A stretch of 64,000 nt of DNA from Acetobacterium wieringae (GTDB lineage: Bacteria; Bacillota; Clostridia; Eubacteriales; Eubacteriaceae), in the NCBI RefSeq assembly GCF_001766835.1, contig NZ_LKEU01000033.1, positions 186,001 through 250,000 on the forward strand, read 5' to 3'. A model generated the notes under the pieces. That model saw only the letters and a list, made by a program, of their open reading frames with translations. It was not told the DNA's origin and ran no database searches. Both the position numbers and the translations under genes were made by a program. Of this stretch, positions 16,396-25,341 are shown in pieces; position 1 is the first letter of the stretch; each line of letters opens with the position of its first letter.

Positions 16396-18357
16396 ATGGA
16401 ACCTGATCTGAATAAACTAAAAGATAATTGGACAAACTTTGTTGAACATGGCATTCTCGATAGCAACACCCGGCCAATTATTAAACGTTCCTGGGAATAC
16501 TGTCAAGAAATCAACCTGGATGTGAACGCTGGTAAGGGCGAAAGCATTGATGCCTGCCAGCTGGCCCAGGTTCTGGCCCAAAACCGGGAACTCATCAAAA
16601 TCGCCCAGCCGATTATGCAGAATCTTTATGAAATCGTTTTATCCTCCCATTTTGTACTGGTTTTAACTGACAAAAACGGCGTCCTCCTGGACACCATCGG
16701 TGATGAGGTGGTCAGTATGCGGGCTTCCGAGTTGCGGTTTTTAAAGGGCACCGTTTGGACCAATGCGGCGGTGGGCTCCAACGCCATCGGCATCGCCCTG
16801 GATGAAGATGGCCCGGTTCACGTGGTCGGTGCTGAGCACTATTGTGTTTCCCACCATACCTGGACCTGTTCGGCCACCACCATTCACAATGTCAAGGGCG
16901 AAATCATCGGCGTTCTTAATATGTCCGGGGAAAGCCATAAGCTCCACTCCCATACCCTGGGAATCGTAGTGGCGGCGGCCTACAGCATCGAGAATGAACT
17001 GGCACTTTCTCATACCTACCGGTCCATGTCAGCCTCGCTGGACAGCACTGAAGATGGGATTCTGGTCACCGATGAAAACCTCAATCTGCAGTGGATGAAT
17101 GTCGGCGCCCAGAAGGTCCTGCGGATAAATATGGATGAATTTAATACGATCGGCTTTAAAAAAATCTTTAAAAAAATGGACATAGGCTGTGAAATCTGGA
17201 ATAGTGATGAAACCACCCATTACTATACCGATGTCACCGCCCATATCGGCAGCCAGAAAATTCAGTGCAGCGCCAATATTTCAAGAATTCTGGAAAACGA
17301 TCAGATTCAGGGCTACTCCATCGGCATCCGGGAGATCAAGCATCTTCACAGCGCCGTCAACCGGGTCAGCGGCAACGTCGCCATCTATACCTTTTCCGAC
17401 ATCATCACCCAAAACCCTCAGATGCGGATGATTATCAAAACGGCTGAAAAAATGGCCCGTTTTAAAAAGTGTATCCTGATCGAAGGCGAAAGCGGTACTG
17501 GTAAAGAAATGTTTGCCCATGCCATTCACCGGGCCAGTGCCTTTTCCCAAGGCCCCTTTATTGTCGTCAACTGCGCCTGCCTGCCCCGGGATCTGGTCGA
17601 GAGCGAACTGTTTGGCTATTGCAAAGGAGCCTTTACCGGGGCGCTTAACGAAGGCAAGCCGGGAAAATTTGAACTGGCCGAAGGCGGTACCATTTTTCTT
17701 GATGAAATCGGCGAAATGCCACTGGAAGTTCAGGCCAAACTGCTCCGGGTGGTGGAAACCTGTACCGTTTCCCGGATCGGCAGCCAAACCGAACGCAAGC
17801 TGAATATCCGCATTATCGCTGCCACCAACCGTAATCTGGAGCAGGAAGTTAAAAACAAAAGCTTCCGGGAAGATCTCTATTTCCGTCTCAATGTGATTTA
17901 TCTGCACATTCCACCGCTGCGGGTGCGGGGCGATGATATTGTCTGGGCCGCTTCCCACTTCCTCGATCGCCTCAATCGGGAATATCCGGAGCATAATAAA
18001 AGCTTGTCCAAAGAATTTCTGGAAGGTCTGAAGCTGCATCCCTGGCCGGGCAATGTCAGAGAACTGCAGAATTACATCGAACGAACCTTTTACCTCTGTC
18101 CCGAGCCGATTATCTCCAGCGATTACCTGCCGACCCCGCCCCCCCGTCAGTTCGTCGAAACCAGTGTCCTGCCAATGGCCACCGGCCCGACCCTGGATGA
18201 CCTGGTCAAGGCCAATCTGGAGAAAATCCTCAAAGAAACCCATGGCTGTGTGGAAGCCTCCGCCGAAATGATGGGTCTGAGCCGGGCTTCGCTGTACCGC
18301 AAAATAAAAAAATACAAGATCGATATCAAGGATTTCCGTTATCTGTCGCAAATGTGA
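16396..18357 (+). CDS. acoR: Sigma-54-dependent activator of acetoin catabolism (AcoR)
   Basis: 653 residues with start ATG 16396 behind AGAAAGGATTAATTAAG. The N-terminal GAF-like sensor includes GTVWTNAAVGSNAIGIAL and HYCVSHHTWTCSA, typical of AcoR. A PAS-like segment follows at about 220-330. The AAA+ domain shows Walker A GESGTGKE, the sigma-54 contact loop CKGAFTGAL, GGTIFLDEIGEMP and WPGNVRELQNYIERT. The C-terminal Fis-type helix-turn-helix is SAEMMGLSRASLYRKIKKYKI. It should activate the acoABCL operon from the sigma-54 promoter immediately downstream. The neighbourhood makes the AcoR identity firm; the inducing ligand is presumably acetoin. Confidence 0.94.
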   Translation: MEPDLNKLKDNWTNFVEHGILDSNTRPIIKRSWEYCQEINLDVNAGKGESIDACQLAQVLAQNRELIKIAQPIMQNLYEIVLSSHFVLVLTDKNGVLLDTIGDEVVSMRASELRFLKGTVWTNAAVGSNAIGIALDEDGPVHVVGAEHYCVSHHTWTCSATTIHNVKGEIIGVLNMSGESHKLHSHTLGIVVAAAYSIENELALSHTYRSMSASLDSTEDGILVTDENLNLQWMNVGAQKVLRINMDEFNTIGFKKIFKKMDIGCEIWNSDETTHYYTDVTAHIGSQKIQCSANISRILENDQIQGYSIGIREIKHLHSAVNRVSGNVAIYTFSDIITQNPQMRMIIKTAEKMARFKKCILIEGESGTGKEMFAHAIHRASAFSQGPFIVVNCACLPRDLVESELFGYCKGAFTGALNEGKPGKFELAEGGTIFLDEIGEMPLEVQAKLLRVVETCTVSRIGSQTERKLNIRIIAATNRNLEQEVKNKSFREDLYFRLNVIYLHIPPLRVRGDDIVWAASHFLDRLNREYPEHNKSLSKEFLEGLKLHPWPGNVRELQNYIERTFYLCPEPIISSDYLPTPPPRQFVETSVLPMATGPTLDDLVKANLEKILKETHGCVEASAEMMGLSRASLYRKIKKYKIDIKDFRYLSQM

Positions 18358-18399
18358 GATTTTTCTCATTTTTGCGACAATCGATTCGCAAATATGAGA
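18344..18399. promoter_or_regulatory. Candidate AcoR binding sites (upstream activator sequence)
   Basis: Three related elements with core TCGCAAAnnTGAGA occur: TGTCGCAAATGTGAGA at 18344-18359, its inverted partner TCTCATTTTTGCGACA at 18364-18379, and TTCGCAAATATGAGA at 18385-18399. They lie 105-160 bases before the sigma-54 promoter, a typical enhancer distance. The first pair could also fold as a hairpin at the end of acoR. Confidence 0.65.
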
Positions 18400-18431
18400 T
18401 ACGCCTGATCAATCTGGCGTATCTTTTTTTG
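18396..18431 (+). terminator. Terminator of acoR
   Basis: GATACGCC-TGATCAATCT-GGCGTATC followed by TTTTTTT, 40 bases after the acoR stop. Confidence 0.88.
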
Positions 18432-18504
18432 TTCAAAAAATCCCATTCTCAAATCAAACCCTATTTTAAAGCCATTTCAAAAAAATTCACGCTGAATTTA
18501 AAAG

Positions 18505-18521
18505 TTGGCACGGTTCTTGTT
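18505..18521 (+). promoter_or_regulatory. Sigma-54 (-24/-12) promoter of acoABCL
   Basis: TTGGCACGGTTCTTGTT matches the TGGCAC-N5-TTGC(A/T) consensus except for the last C. It lies 57 bases upstream of acoA and downstream of the gene for a sigma-54 activator. Confidence 0.88.
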
Positions 18522-18577
18522 ATTAGTTAAGTCATCTAAAATCTTTGGATAATACAAAAAAGGAGACTATTGAATTT

Positions 18578-19564
18578 ATGAAACTTGATAAAGCAATTAT
18601 CAAAGACATGTACATCCGCATGAAACGGATCAGGGAATTTGAAACAAAGGCCATGAACCTTTTTGCCGAAGGGGCGATCCCCGGTTTTGTGCACCTCTAT
18701 TTAGGTGAAGAAGCGGTTGCCACCGGCGTCTGCCAGGCCCTTAACGATGCCGACTACATCACCAGTACCCACCGCGGTCATGGTCATATCATTGCCAAAG
18801 GCGGCGATCTGAAATATATGATGGCGGAACTCTACGGAAAAGAAACCGGCTATTGCAAGGGCAAGGGCGGTTCGATGCACATTGCCGATGCCACCAAGGG
18901 TATTTTAGGTGCCAATGGTATCGTCGGCGCAGGCCATAATCTGGCTGTTGGCGCCGGTTTCAGCGCTCAATACCGGGGAACCGATCAGGTCTGCGTCTGC
19001 TTTTTTGGCGATGCCTCCACTAATCAGGGAACCTTCCATGAATCGATGAATCTGGCCAGTATCTGGAAACTGCCGGTTATCTTTGTCTGCGAAAACAATG
19101 GTTATGGCATTTCGATGAGCCAGGCCCGTCATCAAGCCATTAAAGATATCGCTGACCGTGGTACCGCTTATGGTATTCCCGGCATTTCAGTCGATGGCAA
19201 TGACGTAATTGCCGTGCACGAAGCCGCTGTTGAAGCCGTTAAACGGGCTCGCAACGGCCAGGGTCCAACCCTGATCGAGTGTAAAACCTACCGTCAACGG
19301 GGACATTTCGAAGGCGATGCCGGTAAATACAAACCCATCGAAGAGCAGGAAATGTGGATGAAAAAAGATCCGATGCCACGGATTGAAAAATACATGGTCG
19401 ACAGCGACCTTTTCACGGCCGAAGAACTATCCGACCTTCAGGACTCTGTCGTCAAAGAAATTGCCGAAGCGATTGAATTCGCCAATGCCAGTGCTTATCC
19501 GGAATTATCCAGTGCGGTTAAAGATATTTATTTTGATATTGTTGAGGAGGTTCGTTCAAGATGA
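18578..19564 (+). CDS. acoA: Acetoin dehydrogenase E1 component, alpha subunit
   Basis: 328 residues. The thiamine diphosphate site is clear: GHGHIIAKGGD near 78, CFFGDASTNQGTFHESMNLA near 155-175 and CENNGYGISM near 184. With AcoB it decarboxylates and cleaves acetoin to acetaldehyde and an acetyl group. The ATG at 18578 sits 12 bases after AAAAAGGAGA; an earlier frame start at 18545 has no ribosome-binding site. Its stop overlaps the acoB start (ATGA). The AcoR gene and sigma-54 promoter upstream favour acetoin over pyruvate as substrate. Confidence 0.93.
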   Translation: MKLDKAIIKDMYIRMKRIREFETKAMNLFAEGAIPGFVHLYLGEEAVATGVCQALNDADYITSTHRGHGHIIAKGGDLKYMMAELYGKETGYCKGKGGSMHIADATKGILGANGIVGAGHNLAVGAGFSAQYRGTDQVCVCFFGDASTNQGTFHESMNLASIWKLPVIFVCENNGYGISMSQARHQAIKDIADRGTAYGIPGISVDGNDVIAVHEAAVEAVKRARNGQGPTLIECKTYRQRGHFEGDAGKYKPIEEQEMWMKKDPMPRIEKYMVDSDLFTAEELSDLQDSVVKEIAEAIEFANASAYPELSSAVKDIYFDIVEEVRSR

Positions 19565-20535
19565 AAAAAATGACTTATGGCGAAGCCATTCGTGAGGGCA
19601 TGCGGATTCGCATGCAAGAAGATGAAAATGTATGTATTTTCGGCGAAGACGTCGGGGCTTTTGGTGGCTGTTTCGGTGTCACGGCCGGACTTTTCGACGA
19701 ATTTGGTGATAAGCGGGTTCGCGATACCCCCATTTCAGAAGGGGTTATCATCGGCTGTGCCGTCGGTTCAGCAGCCACCGGGCTGCGCCCCATTGCCGAG
19801 CTGATGTTTATTGACTTCTTAACCGTCGGGATGGATCAGCTGGTCAATCAGGCTGCTAAAATGCGCTATATGTTTGGGGGCAATATTTCCGTGCCGATGG
19901 TAGTCCGTTTACCCGGTGGTGGTGGCGTCAGTGCTGCCGCTCAGCATTCTCAGTCTTTAGAAGCCTGGTTAACACATGTTCCCGGATTAAAAGTCGTTTA
20001 TCCATCGACCCCACAGGACGCTCTTGGTCTGATGCTTGGCGCCATCGATGATGAAGATCCGGTTATGTTCGTCGAACATAAGGCGATGTATGGAATGAAA
20101 GGGGACGTCGATGATGTGATTGTACCAATTAAACTGGGCGTCGGCGACATCAAACGATCCGGTACCGATGTAACCGTGGTAGCCACCGGCAAGATGGTTC
20201 ATGATGCCTTAAAAGCCGCTGCCAAGTTGGAACAGGAAGGGATTTCTGTCGAAGTCATCGATCCCCGAACCCTTTATCCACTGGATAAACAGATGATTTT
20301 TAACTCCATTGAAAAAACGACCCGGGTGGTCATTGCCACTGAAGAAGTCAAACGAGGCAGCTTTGCCGGAGAACTGGCGGCGATGATTTCCGAAGCCTGC
20401 TTCTTTAATCTGGATGCCCCGATCAAACGGGTCAACGCTCTGGATACCCCAATTCCCTTTGCGCCCAACCTGGAAAACTTTGTCCTGCCCAACGACGTCG
20501 ACATCTACAATGCCGTCAAGGAAGTGATGGCTTAA
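19561..20535 (+). CDS. acoB: Acetoin dehydrogenase E1 component, beta subunit
   Basis: 324 residues of transketolase-like fold: FGEDVGAFGGCFGVT near 20, DTPISEGVIIGCAVGSAATGLRPI near 52, HSQSLEAWLTHVPGLKVVYPS near 126 and the C-terminal transketolase domain with VIDPRTLYPLD near 234. It pairs with AcoA to form the E1 active site. GGAGG lies just inside the end of acoA, and the two genes overlap by four bases, so translation is coupled. Confidence 0.94.
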   Translation: MKKMTYGEAIREGMRIRMQEDENVCIFGEDVGAFGGCFGVTAGLFDEFGDKRVRDTPISEGVIIGCAVGSAATGLRPIAELMFIDFLTVGMDQLVNQAAKMRYMFGGNISVPMVVRLPGGGGVSAAAQHSQSLEAWLTHVPGLKVVYPSTPQDALGLMLGAIDDEDPVMFVEHKAMYGMKGDVDDVIVPIKLGVGDIKRSGTDVTVVATGKMVHDALKAAAKLEQEGISVEVIDPRTLYPLDKQMIFNSIEKTTRVVIATEEVKRGSFAGELAAMISEACFFNLDAPIKRVNALDTPIPFAPNLENFVLPNDVDIYNAVKEVMA

Positions 20536-20578
20536 TTTTTAAGGTTATCCATGAAATCAAAAAATTACGGAGGTTATT

Positions 20579-21889
20579 ATGGCACAATTAATCGTCATGC
20601 CCAAGTTTGGGCTGACAATGACAGAAGGCACCATTGGCAGCTGGAATGTAGCTGTTGGCGACACCATTGCTGAAGGCGATATTCTCTGCGAAATCGAAAC
20701 CGATAAATTGACCAATGAATTTGAATCCCCCAAAGCCGGGGTACTGCTAAAAATCATCGAGGGTGACGGTGCCACCGTTACCTGTCTGGAACCGATTGCC
20801 ATCATTGGTGAAGCCAATGAAGATATTTCCGGCTTATCCGGCGGTACAACTCCCCAGGCGGCTGAGGAAGCAGCGCCCATCGAGGTTACTGTTCGCAGTG
20901 AAACGCCGGTCAAAACCGCTGGCGGGCGGATCAATGCGTCCCCGCTGGCTAAAAAACTGGCTAAAGAAAAGGGCATTGATCTTTCCTTAATCACCGGCAC
21001 CGGTGCCAAGGGCAGCATCACCGTGGACGATGTCAACAATTATACCCCGGTAGCCGAAGCTGACCTGAAAATTTCTGTATCCCCGGTTGCTAAAAAAATG
21101 GCTGAGACGTCGGGACTTGATCTTAGCACCGTGACTGGCGATGGTCGGATTATGAAAAAAGATGTGGAAGCCCGGTTAACTGAATCGTCAACAATCGAAG
21201 CAGCCCCAGAAACCATCCTGCTTAAAGGTATGCGTAAAACCATTGCCAAACGGATGAGCGAAAGCTGGAGTATCTCGCCCCGGGTCACCTATACCCGGCC
21301 AGTCGATGCCACTGCCATGAAGGAATTCCGTGCTAAACTAAAGCCGGAATTTGATAAACGGGGGCTCAAGCTGACCTTTAATCATATTATCATGAAGGTC
21401 TGCGCCCAGGCCTTGCTGGAGTATCCGCATATTAATGGCAGCCTGGTTGATGATAACCTGGTCCTTCATCCTCACGCCCATATCGGTCTGGCCATCGGTC
21501 TGGATTCCGGACTATTGGTACCCAATGTGAAAAACTGCGACAGCAAGCCGCTTTCTCAAATCGCTGCTGAAACTGAAAAGCTGATTGCCGATGCCAAAGC
21601 CGGTTGCACCCAAATGGATGACCTGGTCGGCGGCACCTTTACCCTGACTAACCTGGGGGCTTATGGGATCACTTCCTTTTCACCGATTATCAATCAACCG
21701 GAGCTGGCAATTTTAGGGATTGATGCGATGGTTGATACACCGGTGGTTATTGGTGGTCAAATCACCATCCGGCCAATGATGAATCTGAGCCTCACCGCTG
21801 ACCATCGCATCATCGACGGCATGCTGGCTGCTCAGTTCCTGCAGCGGATCGGGGAATATCTTGAAAACCCCTCGCTACTGCTGGTTTAA
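20579..21889 (+). CDS. acoC: Acetoin dehydrogenase E2 component (dihydrolipoamide acetyltransferase)
   Basis: 436 residues. An N-terminal lipoyl domain (1-75) has the modified lysine in EIETDKLTNEFES near 42. Two successive peripheral-subunit-binding domains follow: INASPLAKKLAKEKGIDLS near 119 and ISVSPVAKKMAETSGLDLS near 166. The catalytic acyltransferase domain ends with the active-site HRIIDG near 410 (SLTADHRIIDGMLAAQFL). It transfers the acetyl group from E1 to CoA. Duplicated binding domains are uncommon in this family, where one is usual. Strong GGAGG upstream of ATG 20579. Confidence 0.93.
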   Translation: MAQLIVMPKFGLTMTEGTIGSWNVAVGDTIAEGDILCEIETDKLTNEFESPKAGVLLKIIEGDGATVTCLEPIAIIGEANEDISGLSGGTTPQAAEEAAPIEVTVRSETPVKTAGGRINASPLAKKLAKEKGIDLSLITGTGAKGSITVDDVNNYTPVAEADLKISVSPVAKKMAETSGLDLSTVTGDGRIMKKDVEARLTESSTIEAAPETILLKGMRKTIAKRMSESWSISPRVTYTRPVDATAMKEFRAKLKPEFDKRGLKLTFNHIIMKVCAQALLEYPHINGSLVDDNLVLHPHAHIGLAIGLDSGLLVPNVKNCDSKPLSQIAAETEKLIADAKAGCTQMDDLVGGTFTLTNLGAYGITSFSPIINQPELAILGIDAMVDTPVVIGGQITIRPMMNLSLTADHRIIDGMLAAQFLQRIGEYLENPSLLLV

Positions 21890-21911
21890 GACTGTGAAAG
21901 AAGGTAAATCT

Positions 21912-23297
21912 ATGACACATCTAGCAATCATCGGCGGTGGCCCCGGAGGATATGTGGCGGCCATTCGGGCAGCCCAGCTGGGCGCCCAGGTTACCCTGAT
22001 CGAAAAAGACAAGCTGGGGGGCACCTGTTTAAATGTGGGGTGTATCCCCACCAAGGCCCTGCTCCATTCTGCCGAGGTGCTGACCGAAGCCAAAAATTCT
22101 GCCCAAATTGGCCTAATCATCCCTGAAGCAGGTTTTGACTGGACGAAAATTCAAAAACACAAGGAACAGATCAGTACCAAGTTGTCGGGCGGCGTTAAGG
22201 GTCTGCTAAAAGCCAACGGCGTTAAGATCATCACTGGCACCGCCCAATTTTTAAGCGATGAAATCTTGCTGGTCACGGAACCATCGGGAAAAACGGACGA
22301 ACTGCGGCCGGATAAAATTATCATTGCCAGCGGATCAATCCCTGCCCTGCCACCGATTCCCGGGATCAACCATCCCGATTGCATCGATTCCACCGGGGCA
22401 CTGTCACTGGCTCAAGTTCCGGAAAGTCTGGTGATTATCGGCGGCGGCGTCATCGGTGTAGAAATGGCATCGGTTTATAATCAGTTTGGCTCCAAAGTAA
22501 CGATTGTCGAAATGCAGCCGGGGATCCTGCCACTGATGGATGGCGAACTGGGAGAAATGCTACGAAAAAAACTGATGCGAGATGGGATTGAGATTTTAAC
22601 CGGTACCCAGGTAGTGTCGATTGACGACAATGACAATAAGGTGACTGTTAACATCAACAAGGATGGCAACAACAGTGCCATCATCGGCGAAAAGGTATTG
22701 GTGGCAATTGGCCGAAAAGCCGAATTATCAACACTGGGACTGGATAACACAAGCATTAAAACCGATAAAAAAGGCATTCTTGTTAATCCGAAAATGCAGA
22801 CCAACGCCCCAAATATTTACGCCATCGGCGATTGTCTGGGGAAAACAATGTTGGCCCATGTGGCCTCGCAGCAAGGGGAAGTTGCCGCCGAAAACGCCTT
22901 GGGCCATGAGGCTATCTATGACGAAAAAACCAACCCCTCCTGTGTTTACACCAACCCCGAATTCGCCAGTGTGGGTCTGACTCAAGAAGATATCCGGGGT
23001 CGGGAAAAAGACTATTCCATCGGCCGCTTTCCGCTGGCCGCCAATGGCAAGTCACTGATTATGGGGTCTACCGAGGGAATGATCAAAATCATCTCTGATA
23101 AAAAATATAAAGAAGTGGTAGGCGTTCATATTCTGGGCCCCCGGGCCACCGACCTGATTGTCGAAGGCGCCCTGGCGCTGCGGCTGGAATCCACGGTGGA
23201 AGAAATCATCTCTACCATCCATGCTCACCCCACGGTCGGGGAAGCAATTAAAGAAGCGGCCCTGGCGACGGAAAACCGGGCGATTCACTGGAAATAA
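21912..23297 (+). CDS. acoL: Dihydrolipoamide dehydrogenase (E3) of the acetoin complex
   Basis: 461-residue FAD/NAD flavoprotein. It has IIGGGPGGYVAAIRAAQLG at the N terminus, the redox-active disulfide GGTCLNVGCIPTKALL near 38, the NAD motif IIGGGVIGVEMA near 177, and the catalytic base segment STIHAHPTVGEAIKEAAL near the C terminus. It reoxidises lipoyl groups of AcoC with NAD+. Start ATG 21912 behind AAGAAGG; the earlier frame start overlaps acoC. Last gene of the aco operon; a strong terminator follows at 23455. Confidence 0.94.
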   Translation: MTHLAIIGGGPGGYVAAIRAAQLGAQVTLIEKDKLGGTCLNVGCIPTKALLHSAEVLTEAKNSAQIGLIIPEAGFDWTKIQKHKEQISTKLSGGVKGLLKANGVKIITGTAQFLSDEILLVTEPSGKTDELRPDKIIIASGSIPALPPIPGINHPDCIDSTGALSLAQVPESLVIIGGGVIGVEMASVYNQFGSKVTIVEMQPGILPLMDGELGEMLRKKLMRDGIEILTGTQVVSIDDNDNKVTVNINKDGNNSAIIGEKVLVAIGRKAELSTLGLDNTSIKTDKKGILVNPKMQTNAPNIYAIGDCLGKTMLAHVASQQGEVAAENALGHEAIYDEKTNPSCVYTNPEFASVGLTQEDIRGREKDYSIGRFPLAANGKSLIMGSTEGMIKIISDKKYKEVVGVHILGPRATDLIVEGALALRLESTVEEIISTIHAHPTVGEAIKEAALATENRAIHWK

Positions 23298-23310
23298 ACC
23301 GCATGCGTGT

Positions 23311-23408
23311 GAAATGAGAATTCAAAACGTGCGAACCAAAACGGCTACCTCCTGGCCCACGCCACCATCGATGAAGCAATCAAAGAGGTAGCCCTGAATA
23401 CTGATTAA
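23311..23408 (+). pseudogene. Remnant of the C-terminal end of a second dihydrolipoamide dehydrogenase
   Basis: Behind the intact acoL, the frame ending TAA 23406-23408 reads LLAHATIDEAIKEVALNTD. This resembles the acoL end (AHPTVGEAIKEAALATEN) yet differs in several residues, so it is not a simple local duplication error. There is no start or upstream part. It suggests a deleted tandem paralogue or recombination scar. Confidence 0.6.
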
Positions 23409-23454
23409 AGAACACTTGAAAAACTGAAAAATTCTAACTCACTGTACATAATCA

Positions 23455-23503
23455 GAGATCCGGAAGTTGATAAACATATCAATGCCCGGATCTCATTTTT
23501 TTA
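23455..23503 (+). terminator. Terminator of the acoABCL operon
   Basis: GAGATCCGG and CCGGATCTC enclose an inner TTGAT/ATCAA stem and are followed by ATTTTTTT. Confidence 0.88.
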
Positions 23504-23514
23504 GCCATATTTTA

Positions 23515-24369
23515 TTAGTCCTCCCATAATAGGCTTCTCAGGGACTCCGGGTGATTGCCGTTTATATCGGTAAAACCGTAGTAATCGGCTAATTCTGCCG
23601 TAATCAGGATTTTTCCGGTCTCACGCAGCCTTTGTTCATCCTGGGCAAGGGCCGCAATACTCCGCCCAACAAACTGGGGACTTTCCATTTTTGACAGCTC
23701 AACCGCTTCATTATATTTGGCCAATTCAACCATCCCTTCGGTGCTCACATTCCCGGGATAAAGGGAGACGACCGTCACGCCATAGGGTTTCAGTTCATGG
23801 GCCATATCTTCTGACATCCTGTCGATAGTGGCTTTACAGACGCCATAGGCAACATTATTGAAATACCGCTGACCGCCATAAAACGATATGTTCACGATCA
23901 AACCACTGTTCTGCTTGACCATCTGCGCTGCCGCATATTTGCCGGCGACATAATTTGAACGCACGCCCACCTGGTAATGATCATCCCATAAGGCAACCGG
24001 CTGTTCCCAAAACGGGGTGTTGAAAAAGTAATCGCTCATGGCATGAATGCCTCCGCCCCAGGCATTATTTACCAGAATATCCAATCGGCCCTGTTCCTTT
24101 GTGATACGTTCAAAGAGGGTCTTCACCGCTTCGTCATCGCAATGATCACAATAGTGAACAATCCCCTCTCCCCCCAGTTGATTGATGGCCGCTGCGGTGT
24201 CCGCCAAGGTCGACCGATTCAAAAATTCTGGTAAGGGATATTCCCGTTTTTCCCGGCCGGTCACATAAACGGTGGCACCTGCTTCACCCAATCCAAGGGC
24301 GATACCTCGCCCCACACCTCGGCTGGCACCGGTAACGACAGCAACTTTTCCGCTTAAATCAAACATCAT
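23515..24369 (-). CDS. Short-chain dehydrogenase/reductase (DHRS1-like)
   Basis: 284 residues with the classical SDR plan: cofactor site VTGASRGVGRGIALGL near 13, NNAWGG near 105 in place of NNAG, and catalytic Ser in VNISFYGG near 159 with YGVCK near 175. The conserved AWGGG and PFWEQP segments are typical of the DHRS1-like subgroup. Cofactor is NAD(P)H and the substrate unknown. Next, on the same strand, lies an AraC-type regulator gene upstream, which may control it. Confidence 0.88.
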   Translation of the reverse strand: MMFDLSGKVAVVTGASRGVGRGIALGLGEAGATVYVTGREKREYPLPEFLNRSTLADTAAAINQLGGEGIVHYCDHCDDEAVKTLFERITKEQGRLDILVNNAWGGGIHAMSDYFFNTPFWEQPVALWDDHYQVGVRSNYVAGKYAAAQMVKQNSGLIVNISFYGGQRYFNNVAYGVCKATIDRMSEDMAHELKPYGVTVVSLYPGNVSTEGMVELAKYNEAVELSKMESPQFVGRSIAALAQDEQRLRETGKILITAELADYYGFTDINGNHPESLRSLLWED

Positions 24370-24449
24370 GCTTTACTCCTTATCATCATTTAGTTGGTCA
24401 CTACCATCCTAAATCTTTTCGGAGTATTTTTCATGACATTTCTTGCTAT

Positions 24450-25316
24450 TTAAAGCCGCTTTTTGACTGGGATGAGGATTTCAACAGCATTGGTCTGAAA
24501 ATAGTCCGCCCGGTAAATGTTGATCATGCCGATGCCAATGGGTTTAATTTCAATTTCTTTAATCATAATCAGCCGGTACAGATCTTCTTCAAAGGTTTCG
24601 CCAATATTAAACATATCACCACGATACGTAAAGCTCATATACCAGCCCTCAGGAATGATCCGCACTGTCAAGCGCTGATCAAAATTGTTACTTTCGGTCT
24701 GTTTTCCATAAAATACGGTATAGCCCTCATCTTCGCTGCCATGACAATTGACAATCGTGAAAAAACAATTGTGATCAAGCCCTTCATATTGGCCGGTTTC
24801 GGTCAAAAATTGACTGCCAAAGCGATTGAGATCAACCGCAAAGCTTTCATCCCCGCGGTTGACTTCAATACTTCGCCCCTGTAACGGGATGGCTTGGCGA
24901 TAGACAAAACTTTCTTTTAGCACCAGTGTCCCTTTGTAATTAATAATATCCCGTTCCACCACAGCGATTTTTTCCACCCGAACGCCGGCATTTTTTTCTT
25001 TTTTATAAACAGAAGGTGAGATCCCAAACTGCTTTTTAAAGGCCCGACTATATACCTCCGGGTATTCAAAGCCAAAGTCATAGGCGACATCAATCACAGC
25101 TGCATCCCTGTGATCCAGCCGCTCCAATGACTGGGTCAGCTTACGTCCCAGGATGTATTGCTTTAAACTGATCCCAACCACGGTCTTAAAGATCCGATTG
25201 AAGTGAAAGGCCGAGACATAGAAATGTTCCGCCAGCTCTTCCAGTGTAAGGGCTCGGGTGATGTTTTTTTCAATATAATCAACGGTTTCATTGATAAGAC
25301 TGACATACCTGTTCAT
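24450..25316 (-). CDS. AraC family regulator with GyrI-like ligand-binding domain
   Basis: 288 residues. Two helix-turn-helix units occupy the N terminus (ALTLEELAEHFYVSAFHFNRIFK and IDVAYDFGFEYPEVYSRAFKKQFGISP), as in SoxS/Rob-type proteins. The C-terminal 160 residues resemble the GyrI/AraC effector-binding domain that senses small amphipathic compounds. It lies just upstream of the SDR gene on the same strand. Targets unknown. Confidence 0.87.
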   Translation of the reverse strand: MNRYVSLINETVDYIEKNITRALTLEELAEHFYVSAFHFNRIFKTVVGISLKQYILGRKLTQSLERLDHRDAAVIDVAYDFGFEYPEVYSRAFKKQFGISPSVYKKEKNAGVRVEKIAVVERDIINYKGTLVLKESFVYRQAIPLQGRSIEVNRGDESFAVDLNRFGSQFLTETGQYEGLDHNCFFTIVNCHGSEDEGYTVFYGKQTESNNFDQRLTVRIIPEGWYMSFTYRGDMFNIGETFEEDLYRLIMIKEIEIKPIGIGMINIYRADYFQTNAVEILIPVKKRL

Positions 25317-25341
25317 ATTTGCTTCTTAATCTCTCCCGCTT

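Noticed and set aside
18578..23297. Pyruvate dehydrogenase complex
   Set aside because: AcoR and the sigma-54 promoter directly upstream and the split E1 with short E2 favour acetoin dehydrogenase.
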